Assembly: GCA_964390295.1 (NCBI GenBank) | Contig: CAYMHR010000017.1 | Coordinates: 1-27,368, forward strand | Direction of reading: 5' to 3' | Source of the DNA: RGIG3009 sp964390295 | GTDB taxonomy: Bacteria; Bacillota; Clostridia; Oscillospirales; Acutalibacteraceae | DNA length: 27,368 nt | In this document: in pieces, positions 15,851 to 23,444 of the stretch | How positions within the stretch are numbered: the stretch's first letter is position 1 | How the letters are laid out: the number at the start of each line of letters is the position of its first letter | Made by a program: the position numbers and the translations under genes | Notes under the pieces: model-generated | Seen by the model: the letters and a program-made list of their open reading frames with translations, nothing else | Told to the model about the DNA's origin: nothing | Database searches by the model: none

Positions 15851-16341
15851 GTAACGTCGTTTTGATAGGAATGCCGGGGTGCGGCAAAAGCACCATCGGC
15901 GTACTGCTCGCCAAAGCCATGTTGTACCGCTTTGTGGATACCGACCTGCTAATCCAGCACGACCAAGGGGAAAGTCTGTGCGATATTTTAGCAAAGCAGG
16001 GCTTAACCGCCTTCAAAGCCATAGAAAATCGCGTGTTATGCGAGCTGTCTTGCGATCGCTGTGTCATCGCCACTGGCGGCAGTGCCGTGTACGGGCAGGA
16101 GGCGATGGCGCATCTTCGTGCAACCGGCACGGTGGTCTACCTGAAGCTCCCCTTGCAAACGATCGAAGAACGGATCAACAACATTACCACCCGTGGGATC
16201 GCCATGGAGCCGCAAAGCACGTTGAAAACACTGTATGCCGAGCGCGCCCCACTTTACGAGCACTATGCCGACGTCACCGTCGACTGCCGCGGATTATCCG
16301 CGGAGGACTGCGTACAAGCCGTTTTAACAACCTTAGCTTAA
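15847..16341 (+). CDS. shikimate kinase-like P-loop kinase (variant active site)
   Basis: Start ATG 15847 overlaps the addA stop (ATGA), with GGAGGA 6 bases upstream. The 164-residue product has the shikimate kinase layout: Walker A GMPGCGKST, DTD in FVDTDLL, an IATGG motif, a LID-type segment TTRGIAM, and ERAPLYEHYAD. Two positions differ from classical AroK: the FR.xE shikimate-binding Arg is Lys (AFKAIE), and the GGG of the third motif is GGS (TGGSAV). The changes may alter substrate choice. No other shikimate-pathway gene is nearby, and coupling to addAB is odd for a biosynthetic gene. AroK or a related small-molecule kinase; function not settled. Confidence 0.82.
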   Translation: MSNVVLIGMPGCGKSTIGVLLAKAMLYRFVDTDLLIQHDQGESLCDILAKQGLTAFKAIENRVLCELSCDRCVIATGGSAVYGQEAMAHLRATGTVVYLKLPLQTIEERINNITTRGIAMEPQSTLKTLYAERAPLYEHYADVTVDCRGLSAEDCVQAVLTTLA

Positions 16342-16343
16342 GC

Positions 16344-16376
16344 AAAACAAGCCGGAAGTGACTTTCGGCTTGTTTT
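16344..16376. terminator. bidirectional terminator between the addBA and ger operons
   Basis: AAAACAAGCCGGAAG (16344-16358) and CTTTCGGCTTGTTTT (16362-16376) pair with one G-T wobble around a TGA loop. A-runs and T-runs flank both sides, serving the converging kinase and gerC genes. Confidence 0.92.
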
Positions 16377-17451
16377 ATTGTAAAAGACCGTCATCGGACA
16401 ACGTAACCCTTACCGTCACGGTAAAGCGGCTTTGCCAAAGCTCCTGTTGCGCTTTCCGCTGTGTCACGCCGCTTCGACGGTATTGGAGCGCCGTTCGCCG
16501 CGCCAATCCCAAAGGGTCTGCCTGAGCCTGCTGTAATTTTTTCAGCGCCCCCACCGCATCGTCGGCAATCTGCTTTTCCAAATGGGAAATCCACGCTTGG
16601 CGATCGGCTTCCGACAGTGCTTTCCGCTTTTCCGTGATCCGCGCCGCCACCGTCACGCAAAAACGATACTGCCACCCGATCGTCTGTGGTTGAATCGTTA
16701 GTCGCGTGCCTATCTTTTCGCAGCAAACGGTTCCCATATCCGCAGAATACAAACAGCTTTCGGCCTGATCCGCCGCAATCAGCAACCCGGTCGTTTCCGC
16801 CTCATTCAGTTCTTCCGCCAAATACCCCTGACGAAACACCGCCGTTCCCGACAACGCCGGTGTACCGTCTCGCATTTCCAAAATCGGCAACGTAACGTCG
16901 TACATACCGCTGGAGGCACGCTCTGCGTCCAGTAAGCGCGCGCGAACCGTGCGTGCGCAATCGGCCCCCTCCTCCAGCAGTTGCGACAAATATTCGGCCG
17001 GGATCGCATCGTTGCCGGTCACAATCCCCAGCAAAGCCGCCGGATTCTCCCGGCAAACGGCCAAATCCACCAGCGTTCGCCCTTCTTGATTGCGAATAAA
17101 ATAGTCCAGCGTCGTAAACAGCGATCCCGCGCGGCACTGCTCCAGGCTGATAAGAATGATTTGATTTTGCAAAATATATGCTTGCTTTCCCGCTTCGTTC
17201 AAAAACTCCCGTAGTGCTTCGGCAATCGAGTCGCCCTCGGCAGTATACACCGACGTCGCCGTCTCGCTCTGCTCCGACAAGCTTCCGGCCGTTTTCAGCG
17301 TCTCCACCGCCTGGATCGAAAGCACGTACCGGCCGTCGCGATAATCGATCCCCAATCCGGTTACTACCACCTTGTCGGAAACGGAGGATTTTGCCGAGCA
17401 TCCGCACAGCGTCATAAGAAAAAGCAAAACAACCAGCAGATATCGTCTCAT
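16375..17451 (-). CDS. gerC: Ger(x)C-family spore germination lipoprotein
   Basis: Start ATG 17451 overlaps the gerB stop (ATGA). A longer frame upstream only reads through gerB. The 358-residue product has a lipobox (LCGC, lipidated Cys18) and the GerC family start VTGLGIDYRDGRYVLSIQAV, then the domain with LREFLNEAGKQAYILQNQIILIS and LAVCRENPAALL. In this family the C subunit sits on the outer face of the spore inner membrane and is needed for germinant receptor function. Third gene of an A-B-C operon. The terminator directly after the stop (16344-16376) ends the operon. Confidence 0.94.
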   Translation of the reverse strand: MRRYLLVVLLFLMTLCGCSAKSSVSDKVVVTGLGIDYRDGRYVLSIQAVETLKTAGSLSEQSETATSVYTAEGDSIAEALREFLNEAGKQAYILQNQIILISLEQCRAGSLFTTLDYFIRNQEGRTLVDLAVCRENPAALLGIVTGNDAIPAEYLSQLLEEGADCARTVRARLLDAERASSGMYDVTLPILEMRDGTPALSGTAVFRQGYLAEELNEAETTGLLIAADQAESCLYSADMGTVCCEKIGTRLTIQPQTIGWQYRFCVTVAARITEKRKALSEADRQAWISHLEKQIADDAVGALKKLQQAQADPLGLARRTALQYRRSGVTQRKAQQELWQSRFTVTVRVTLSDDGLLQ

Positions 17452-18521
17452 GCCTTGTGCCTCCGTTTGAACTTGATCATAGCCCACAGCAGGGGTGGCA
17501 ATACCAAGCAAAAGACGCCCAAAGCGCACCAATACGCCACTGTCACCCAATATCTGCCTTGAGCCGGCATCCCCACGTCGAACAACCAATGAAGTGCGAT
17601 CAGCACAATCAATGCCGTCAACGCCGCCGGAACACGCGCTCGCCGTCCCCAAAGTCGCCTGCACGTATTCAAAAACAGCGTACAAAACAGTGTCAACCGC
17701 ACAAAATAAGTGCTTAACCACACCGCCACAATCCAAATATCCATTCGCTGAAGCACACCGAACTGCACAGCAGTCGTGGCAACGTAATAGGGATAAGCCA
17801 CCTGCAGAGCATAATCACCGAGAACGCCCATAGCCGTAACGCTTACGAAAGCGGTCAATAACGCCGTCAATCCGGAAAAGCTAGCCGCAGCGCCCCATTT
17901 GGAACCGCTGACGTGCGGATACAGCATCCCGACGGATACGATTTCCGCGGTGCGTGGCAATTCCCGCACGGCTTGACACAACACGGGGCCAAAGCCCTCC
18001 TGCACCGGCGAAAAGTGAATCCACCGCATTTCCGGAACCAGCGCCACGCCGAATACGATCAAACTGGCAACGGAAAACAACGCGACCGGCAGCGCCGTTC
18101 GTCCCAACGCCTGTATGCCGTAAAAGGCCGCCGCCAAGGCAACGACCAGCATAGCGACCGTCAACGTCGAAACCGAAAACTCGGTTTTCATACTTTTGGC
18201 GGCAAAATCGTAAAACTGCAACACGTCCATGCCAAGAATAAACAAACACAGCAACGCGTAGGCTACGCACACGTGGCGACCCGTCTGTCGATTATACCGA
18301 TACGCCAAATCTATCAGACCGCCGCAGGATTTCCTCAAAACCAGCAATGTCGGCAGAAATAATAAAAACAAAAAAATTCCACTGCACAAAACGCTCGTCA
18401 ACCGCTCGAACAAATTGATCTGCGAAAGGTCGTCCGGCAAAAGCAACAGGCAGTTCGACAACCGACTGGCAAGCAACAGCACTGTCAGTTGGCTACTGCT
18501 GATTTGAGACGCCCTTGGCAT
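17448..18521 (-). CDS. gerB: GerB-family germinant receptor permease subunit
   Basis: A 357-residue integral membrane protein with about ten helices, of the APC-type spore germination transporter family. GGAGG lies about 9 bases before ATG 18521, inside the end of gerA. The N-terminal ISSSQLTVLLLASRLSNCLLLLP and the segment SVGMLYPHVSG are family-like. GerB subunits bind the germinant, usually an amino acid; which ligand cannot be read here. It overlaps gerA by 29 bases and gerC by 4. Confidence 0.93.
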   Translation of the reverse strand: MPRASQISSSQLTVLLLASRLSNCLLLLPDDLSQINLFERLTSVLCSGIFLFLLFLPTLLVLRKSCGGLIDLAYRYNRQTGRHVCVAYALLCLFILGMDVLQFYDFAAKSMKTEFSVSTLTVAMLVVALAAAFYGIQALGRTALPVALFSVASLIVFGVALVPEMRWIHFSPVQEGFGPVLCQAVRELPRTAEIVSVGMLYPHVSGSKWGAAASFSGLTALLTAFVSVTAMGVLGDYALQVAYPYYVATTAVQFGVLQRMDIWIVAVWLSTYFVRLTLFCTLFLNTCRRLWGRRARVPAALTALIVLIALHWLFDVGMPAQGRYWVTVAYWCALGVFCLVLPPLLWAMIKFKRRHKA

Positions 18522-20004
18522 TCGGCTCTTCCTCCCCTCCCTCGGCTATGCGCGAGCCGACCACGTTTTGCACCAAAAACCGGTGCTTGGATAAAATGCG
18601 CCAATCCGATCGAATGAATACGTCACGCATAGCCTTCCAACTGAACGGCGACAGCGGAGCAGTGATCGGAATTCCCTGTATATTCAATGAGCACACACTG
18701 ACAACCAACAGCAACGTGCCCAGCGCCACACCGTAAATTCCGAAAATACCGCCTAACACGATAAAAACAAAACGCAGGAGCGCGATGCTACCGTACAAGC
18801 TGGGAAGCACGAAGGCGCTGATCGACGTCAGCGCCACCACAATAATCATCGGTGCGCTGACCAGACCGGCACGCACGGCCGATTCTCCAATCACCAGAGC
18901 ACCGACGATACTGACCGCGTGACCTACCGACTTGGGAAACCGCAATCCGGCTTCGCGCATAATCTCAAACACGAAATGAATCAACAGCGCTTCTCCCATC
19001 AACGAAAACGGTGTCGACCGATCCGAATTAACAAACGAAAGCAACAGTGCCGACGGCAACATTTCGGGATGATGAGTCCCCACCGCCACATACACTCCCG
19101 GCAACAGCAGACTGACGAAAAACGAAGCATACTTAATCAGTCGAATAAAGCTGGCATACAACGGATGCTGTGTATAATCGTCCATCGACTGGAAATGCTC
19201 TGAAAACAGATACGGGATTACCAAGGCAAACGGCGTTCCGTCCACCAAAACGCCGATCCGCCCCTCGGCAATCTTACCGCACAGAGTGTCCGGACGCTCG
19301 GTGGTATCCACGCCGGTGAATACCGAGCGGCGGCGTCCCTCCACAAACGGCTGTAAATAGCCGGAATCCAACACGATTTCCAGCGTACAGCGTTTTAAGC
19401 GGTGACGTACGTCGCGCAGCAACCGCATCGACACCCGATCGCGCAGATAGCATAAACACACCGACGTTTTGCTTTCACTGCCCACTTTTGTCATCTCAAA
19501 GGTCAAATTCGGCGTTTTCAGGCGACGTCTCACCATCGAAATATTGACACGGATCGCTTCGGTAAATCCCTCGCGCGATCCACGCACGCCCACCTCGGTG
19601 GACGGCTCGGAAACGCCACGGATTTTATACGCCTGCAAGCCGCCCAACGCGGCCGTCGGGGTCCCTTCAATCAAAACGGCGGCAAAGCCGGAAACGATCA
19701 GCCCGATCACCTCCTCCAACGCCGTTGCCTCCAGCAAATCGGCAAAGCCCAGTACCGTCTCACGAAGCTCGCGCATCAGCACCCCGGCAGAAGCATACTC
19801 GCCGCTCACGTTCATTAAGGGCAGAATCACAGCCTCCGCCATCAGCTGACGATCCACCATTCCTTCGATGCTAACCACCGCGGCGCGATAGTTTGCCACC
19901 CGTATCTCGCGGATGACCAAATCGGCGCTGACATCAAACCGTTCGCGCAGAAGGGCCAGATTTTCTGTCAATGACAGCGACAGCGGCGTCGTATCACTCA
20001 CCAT
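18493..20004 (-). CDS. gerA: GerA-family germinant receptor subunit
   Basis: A 503-residue protein. Start ATG 20004 is chosen because AGGGAG lies 7 bases upstream; ATG 20025 in the same frame has no such site. The N-terminal soluble domain begins LTENLALLRERFDVSADLVIR, as GerA proteins do. The middle carries AALIEGTP-type strands (VLIEGTPTAALGG) and GVRGSREGFTEAIRVN, followed by LVDGTPFALVIP. Four or five C-terminal membrane helices end before SDWRILSKHRF. GerA subunits form the oligomeric, channel-like part of the receptor. First gene of the receptor operon; no clear promoter found upstream on this strand. Confidence 0.95.
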   Translation of the reverse strand: MVSDTTPLSLSLTENLALLRERFDVSADLVIREIRVANYRAAVVSIEGMVDRQLMAEAVILPLMNVSGEYASAGVLMRELRETVLGFADLLEATALEEVIGLIVSGFAAVLIEGTPTAALGGLQAYKIRGVSEPSTEVGVRGSREGFTEAIRVNISMVRRRLKTPNLTFEMTKVGSESKTSVCLCYLRDRVSMRLLRDVRHRLKRCTLEIVLDSGYLQPFVEGRRRSVFTGVDTTERPDTLCGKIAEGRIGVLVDGTPFALVIPYLFSEHFQSMDDYTQHPLYASFIRLIKYASFFVSLLLPGVYVAVGTHHPEMLPSALLLSFVNSDRSTPFSLMGEALLIHFVFEIMREAGLRFPKSVGHAVSIVGALVIGESAVRAGLVSAPMIIVVALTSISAFVLPSLYGSIALLRFVFIVLGGIFGIYGVALGTLLLVVSVCSLNIQGIPITAPLSPFSWKAMRDVFIRSDWRILSKHRFLVQNVVGSRIAEGGEEEPNAKGVSNQQ

Positions 20005-20040
20005 ATCATCTCCCTTCAACAGCATACCCGTCAACGCGCG

Positions 20041-20069
20041 GAATATCCGCCGCCAAACGGCACATACTA
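20041..20069 (+). promoter_or_regulatory. candidate sigma-G promoter of DUF421-DUF4363
   Basis: GAATA at 20041-20045, 17 bases, and CATACTA at 20063-20069 match the forespore sigma-G consensus (GHATR, N17-18, CATAMTA). The predicted start, near 20076, would leave a very short leader before ATG 20092. Confidence 0.5.
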
Positions 20070-20091
20070 TCGCCGAAGGGTGGCGATAGGT

Positions 20092-20769
20092 ATGGCAATC
20101 ACGGCGTTGCGCACGGTTATCATCTACATAGTGATTATCGCCGCCCTGCGGCTGGCCGGCAAGCGTCAGTTGGGTGAGTTGCAGCCCAGCGAGCTGGTCG
20201 TCGCCCTGCTCATTGCCGATCTGGCTTCGGTGCCGATGCAGGACGTCGGCATTCCCCTGCTCAACGGATTGGTGCCCATCGCTATATTGGTGGCGCTGGA
20301 ACTGATTCTTTCGGCGCTGACGCTGAAGTGGCACTGGCTGTCACGCTTGATCAGCGGCAACCCGATCGTACTCATTCGGGACGGCGTGCTGGATCAAAAA
20401 GCACTAAAGCAATTGCGCCTGACCGTGGAGGACCTCATGGAAACCCTACGTCAACAAGAGGTATTCGATCCACGCGACGTGCAGTATGCTATCGCGGAAA
20501 CCAACGGCAAGGTCAGTCTCTTTTTGAAACCGAGTGTTCAAACCGCTACGCGCGCCGACGTGCAGACCTGTATTGCCGACGACGGCGCACCCGTACCCAT
20601 CGTGAGCGACGGAAAGCTTGTGGATTGGGGCTTAGCAACGTGCGGTCTGTCACCGGCTTGGGTACAAGACAAGCTGAAAAAGCGCGGCTATGCGCTAAAG
20701 GACATTCTGCTGATGACAGCGGACAAGTCGCACAAGGTATGGATCGTTCGACGGGAGGTATCCACGTGA
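20092..20769 (+). CDS. DUF421 (YetF-like) membrane protein
   Basis: A 225-residue protein. ATG 20092 is chosen with AAGGG 11 bases upstream; GTG 20080 is a possible earlier start. Three N-terminal helices include the family signature RLAGKRQLGELQPSELVVALLIADLASVP (in pieces), then NPIVLIRDGVLDQKALKQLRLTVEDL and FDPRDVQYAIAETNGKVSLFLKP. DUF421 proteins are found in spores; the related 2Duf protein in Bacillus spoVA2mob raises spore heat resistance by affecting the inner membrane. That fits its place between the ger operon and spoVAD, but its role here is inference. It overlaps the next gene by 4 bases. Confidence 0.93.
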   Translation: MAITALRTVIIYIVIIAALRLAGKRQLGELQPSELVVALLIADLASVPMQDVGIPLLNGLVPIAILVALELILSALTLKWHWLSRLISGNPIVLIRDGVLDQKALKQLRLTVEDLMETLRQQEVFDPRDVQYAIAETNGKVSLFLKPSVQTATRADVQTCIADDGAPVPIVSDGKLVDWGLATCGLSPAWVQDKLKKRGYALKDILLMTADKSHKVWIVRREVST

Positions 20770-21146
20770 AGCGTGTAATCGTCGCTCTGATTTTGCTGGC
20801 CGTGGTCGTGGGCGGCAGTATCGTTTCCTTCGTCGCCGGCGAACGGGAATTTAACTATCTCATTCACCTGGCGCAAACCGCCGAGGAGTGCTATCAAGCC
20901 GGTGACGTGGACGGTGCCTTGGAGGCCGCCGAAACCTTGGCAACGGAATATCCGAAGCGCACCCGCGTTTTCGCCCTGTTTTTGTCGCATCAGGCGCTCA
21001 CCGATTTGGAAAAAAGCACTGTCAGTCTGCCCTTGATCCTCCGCTACGGCGAACCACGCGATTTTACCGCCGAAGCACGTCGGTGCCGCCTGATGCTGGA
21101 GCGCTTGTGGCAACAGGAAAAACCGGCGCTGGAAAATATCATATAG
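20766..21146 (+). CDS. DUF4363 family protein
   Basis: GTG 20766 overlaps the DUF421 stop (GTGA), with GGGAGG 8 bases upstream. The 126-residue product has one N-terminal membrane helix (VIVALILLAVVVGGSIVSF) and a helical, TPR-like domain (TAEECYQAGDVDGALEAAETLATEYP). DUF4363 genes often follow DUF421 genes in Clostridia. The two probably act together at the forespore or spore inner membrane. Coupled translation supports a complex. Confidence 0.88.
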   Translation: MKRVIVALILLAVVVGGSIVSFVAGEREFNYLIHLAQTAEECYQAGDVDGALEAAETLATEYPKRTRVFALFLSHQALTDLEKSTVSLPLILRYGEPRDFTAEARRCRLMLERLWQQEKPALENII

Positions 21147-21284
21147 GTCACCGAAACATGCTATTTTCTAAGAACATAACGTAAAATGCCCAGGCTTCGC
21201 ACCAACGCAGGGACATACGTATACTCTCTTCGCTTATTCAATTATTAGGTGTATTTTATATCCAAAATGGATAGTTTAGCAATA

Positions 21285-21313
21285 TTGACTTTCTGAAATT
21301 TTCATGCTAAGAT
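21285..21313 (+). promoter_or_regulatory. promoter-like sequence in front of a truncated regulator
   Basis: TTGACT at 21285-21290, a 17-base spacer and TAAGAT at 21308-21313. It ends inside the first codons of the regulator remnant, so any transcript would lack a start codon for it. The rest of 21147-21284 shows no gene. Confidence 0.5.
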
Positions 21314-21460
21314 ATTGGTTGTACCGCAACCGTTTATTCGCGATATGAGCGAGAAGAACGTGAGCCGGATATTCAAACATTATGCCAACTTGCAAACTAC
21401 TTTCAAGTTAGTATTGATTATTTGGTTGAAAACAATTCGAATAACAATAAGGTTTTGTAA
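21311..21460 (+). pseudogene. C-terminal relic of an XRE regulator
   Basis: The frame after the stop at 21308 encodes about 49 residues: TATVYSRYEREEREPDI, then QTLCQLANYFQVSIDYLVE, then NNSNNNKVL and a stop at 21458. This is the recognition helix and C-terminal half of an XRE domain (the family has SRYERGEREPDI...LA.YF.VSIDYL). The first two helices and start codon are missing. A promoter-like sequence joins directly to the break, which suggests a deletion. Base use is AT-richer than the neighbours. It is unlikely to make a working repressor. Confidence 0.75.
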
Positions 21461-21482
21461 GAAATTATACTGGTTAACAGAG

Positions 21483-21513
21483 AAAGCGTGTGACATTTAC
21501 TGCCACACGCTTT
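21483..21513. terminator. terminator downstream of spoVAD
   Basis: AAAGCGTGTG and CACACGCTTT form a 10-base-pair stem with an 11-base loop. T-rich tails occur on both strands. It lies about 70 bases past the spoVAD stop and just after the XRE relic. Confidence 0.75.
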
Positions 21514-21581
21514 TCGTTGGTTATTGGCAAATTCCGATAGCAACACCGAGAAAGTCTGGTTGCCTAACGTTCAAGCATACG

Positions 21582-22598
21582 TCACGGCAGATCGCACTGC
21601 AAGTGGACCAAATGGGCAATGCCGGGAATACTTTCTCCCTGCTGAGAAGAGGTTGTCGATGCCATCGCGCCGGTCGCCACAAACAAGCCGTTACGCCACC
21701 TTCCCTGCTCCATACCACCCAAAATATGAGAACAAAGCACCGACGCCGAGCAACCGCACCCGGAGCCTCCGGCATGAACGTCCTGCTTGCTCCGGTCATA
21801 AATCAACAGACCGCAATCGAAATAGTTGCCGCCGAGCGAGTAACCCTCCTGTGCCAGTATCACTTTCAGAAGCGCACTTCCTTCGGCACCGAGATCACCG
21901 GTAGCAATAAAATCGTAGTCGTCCGCCACCGTCCCGGTATCGCGCCAAAAGTGTAGTAGCGTATCGGCAGCAGCCGGTGCCATCGCCGCCCCCATATTGT
22001 TCATATCCCGAATCCCCATATCGACAATCCGACCGATGCACACCGCAGCAATACGCACGCCGCTACCGGCCATGCCGATCAGCACGCTCCCGGCGCCCGT
22101 CACCGTCCACTGTGCCGTTGGCGTACGCTGGCCGCCGTATTCCAGCGGAAACCGAAACTGCCGTTCGGCAGTACAAAAGTGCGAGGACGTTACCGCCGCG
22201 GCTACGTCGGCCGCGCCGCTGTCTACAAACAGTGCCGCCAGACTCATAGTTTGCGCCATGGTGGAACAAGCACCAAATTGGTTCAGCAGGGGAACATTCG
22301 TATCGCGCATACCGAACGTGGAGGCAACGTTTTGGTTTAGCAAATCGCCGGTAAACAACACCTGCACCTGTGACGGCGAATACCCTGCCTTATCCAACGC
22401 ACGATTCAGCGCTTCTTTTTGCAAGCGGCTTTCCGCCTTTTCCCACGTTTTCTCTCCCAAGCGTGCGTCTTCAAAAACCAGATCAAAGCCTTCTCCCAGC
22501 GGTCCTTCGCCCTCTTTTTTTCCTACCGCCGACGCATATCCCAACACACGAGGCCGCCCCGACAAAACAATGGTATACTGTCCTACTCTTTCCGGCAT
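21582..22598 (-). CDS. spoVAD: stage V sporulation protein AD
   Basis: Start ATG 22598 is chosen because GGAGGG lies 6-7 bases upstream; ATG 22604 touches that site. The 338-residue length is typical. The thiolase/FabH-like fold is visible: GRPRVLGYASAVGKKEGEGPLG, the FGACSTMAQ segment with the thiolase-type Cys, TSSHFCTAERQFRFPLEYG, GAAMAPAA, and GSGCGCSA near the C-terminus. SpoVAD binds dipicolinic acid and is needed for its uptake into the forespore with SpoVAC and SpoVAE. Those genes are not beside it here. A sigma-G-like promoter lies upstream, which matches forespore expression. Confidence 0.95.
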   Translation of the reverse strand: MPERVGQYTIVLSGRPRVLGYASAVGKKEGEGPLGEGFDLVFEDARLGEKTWEKAESRLQKEALNRALDKAGYSPSQVQVLFTGDLLNQNVASTFGMRDTNVPLLNQFGACSTMAQTMSLAALFVDSGAADVAAAVTSSHFCTAERQFRFPLEYGGQRTPTAQWTVTGAGSVLIGMAGSGVRIAAVCIGRIVDMGIRDMNNMGAAMAPAAADTLLHFWRDTGTVADDYDFIATGDLGAEGSALLKVILAQEGYSLGGNYFDCGLLIYDRSKQDVHAGGSGCGCSASVLCSHILGGMEQGRWRNGLFVATGAMASTTSSQQGESIPGIAHLVHLQCDLP

Positions 22599-22615
22599 AA
22601 TCATCCCTCCGTAGG

Positions 22616-22644
22616 TAGTATCACGTTCTGTTCCTAAATTATAC
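22616..22644 (-). promoter_or_regulatory. candidate sigma-G promoter of spoVAD
   Basis: On the minus strand, GTATA (22644-22640), 17 bases, and GATACTA (22622-22616) match sigma-G with one -10 mismatch. The predicted start falls near 22609, at the ribosome binding site. A TGGTATAAT (extended -10) further upstream is a sigma-A alternative. Confidence 0.45.
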
Positions 22645-22716
22645 CACCTGTCTCAACTCATAGATCGCGGTAAACGGAATATACTGTGACAGAAACATTC
22701 ACTGGGAGGAATATCG

Positions 22717-23256
22717 ATGAAGCAAGCGCTGTATCGCTGGCAAATCGCCGGCTTCGTCTTCGTTTCGGTAGCGGGTACGTTGTTGCATTTTGCCTACGAA
22801 TGGAGCGGAAACTCCCCACTTTTCGCCGTATTTTCCGCCGTCAACGAGTCGATCGCGGAACACAATAAGCTCTTGTTTTTTCCACTGCTTTTGTTTTGGG
22901 GAATTGAGCATCGCTCGATCGGAAAACAATACCCTGCCTTTTGGTGCCATCAACTGGCAAGCACCGTAATCGGGCTGTGTCTCATTCCGACGCTGTACTA
23001 CACCTATACCGGCGCGCTCGGCGTATCGGCAGACTGGTTCAATATTGCCATCTTTTTCATTGCCACCGCCGCAGTATTTTTCACTGGAACGCGTCGGCTG
23101 ATTCGAGACCGAACCTGCCGCATTTCTCCCCCGATCGCGCTGATCCTGCTGCTTGTGCTGGCACTGCTCCTGGTCATCTTCACCTTTGCACCGCCGCCTA
23201 TTCCGCTGTTTCAAGATCCACAGACCCAAACCTACGGTCTGCCGCAACCGCATTGA
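22717..23256 (+). CDS. DUF6512-like membrane protein
   Basis: A 179-residue protein with GGGAGG before ATG 22717. It has about five membrane helices and the family pattern GTLLHFAYEWSG, then SAVNESIAEHNKLLFFPLLL, and a C-terminal TYGLPQPH tail. The family is uncharacterised and common in Clostridia. Divergent from spoVAD with about 120 bases between starts; a possible TATACT -10 box lies at 22680-22685 without a clear -35. Confidence 0.85.
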   Translation: MKQALYRWQIAGFVFVSVAGTLLHFAYEWSGNSPLFAVFSAVNESIAEHNKLLFFPLLLFWGIEHRSIGKQYPAFWCHQLASTVIGLCLIPTLYYTYTGALGVSADWFNIAIFFIATAAVFFTGTRRLIRDRTCRISPPIALILLLVLALLLVIFTFAPPPIPLFQDPQTQTYGLPQPH

Positions 23257-23272
23257 CAAAAGGTTGTTTTTT
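23245..23272 (+). terminator. weak terminator after the DUF6512-like gene
   Basis: CAACC and GGTTG pair around a 12-base loop that contains the stop codon, followed by six T residues. The stem is short, so this is a weak call. Confidence 0.4.
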
Positions 23273-23274
23273 GC

Positions 23275-23303
23275 TTGACAAATCGTGTCACATTCGGTAT
23301 AAT
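23275..23303 (+). promoter_or_regulatory. sigma-A promoter of pflB-pflA
   Basis: A perfect TTGACA (23275-23280), a 17-base spacer and a perfect TATAAT (23298-23303). This is the best consensus promoter in the window. Transcription should begin near 23310, at the 5' edge of the riboswitch. Confidence 0.9.
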
Positions 23304-23312
23304 ATACCCGTT

Positions 23313-23411
23313 CTTTGCATGACTGACGGATTTTGCGGTTTACCGCAGGGGAGTGTAAAGAAATATCTGCCGACCGTCTGGGCAATTCAGTGGATACGTG
23401 CTGAATTGCCC
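23313..23411 (+). promoter_or_regulatory. ZTP riboswitch (pfl motif) upstream of pflB
   Basis: P1 is CTTTGCAT (23313-23320) with GTGTAAAG (23353-23360), 8 pairs including two G-T. The conserved ATGACTGACG (consensus GUGACUGGCG) follows. P2 is TGCGG/CCGCA with a TTTA loop, then AGGGGAG. The 3' conserved part is CCGACCGTCTGGGCA (23370-23384), like the family's CCGACCGCCUGGGCA. Its GGGCA also forms the left arm of the terminator at 23380-23411, so ligand binding and termination exclude each other. ZTP riboswitches sense ZMP/ZTP, signals of low 10-formyl-THF, and turn genes on. This fits pflB, because formate made by PFL feeds 10-formyl-THF. Confidence 0.88.
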
Positions 23412-23420
23412 TTTATTTTT
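23380..23420 (+). terminator. riboswitch expression-platform terminator
   Basis: GGGCAATTCAG and CTGAATTGCCC form a perfect 11-base-pair stem with a 10-base loop, followed by TTTATTTTT. It lies 25 bases before the pflB start codon. Confidence 0.92.
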
Positions 23421-23444
23421 AGGTTCAGTCTTGGAGGAGAAATT

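Noticed and set aside
17452..17736. N-terminal extension of gerC by about 95 residues
   Set aside because: It reads through gerB in another frame; the lipobox signal peptide fixes the start at 17451.
20005..20334. N-terminal extension of gerA by about 110 residues
   Set aside because: It is Arg/Gln-rich, antisense to the DUF421 gene, and the ribosome binding site and family start place the ATG at 20004.
21315..21956. A 213-codon plus-strand frame
   Set aside because: It joins part of the XRE relic in the wrong frame to antisense spoVAD sequence.
22941..23444. N-terminal extension of pflB by 168 residues
   Set aside because: It crosses the promoter and the riboswitch leader; the GGAGGAG site and normal PFL length support 23445.
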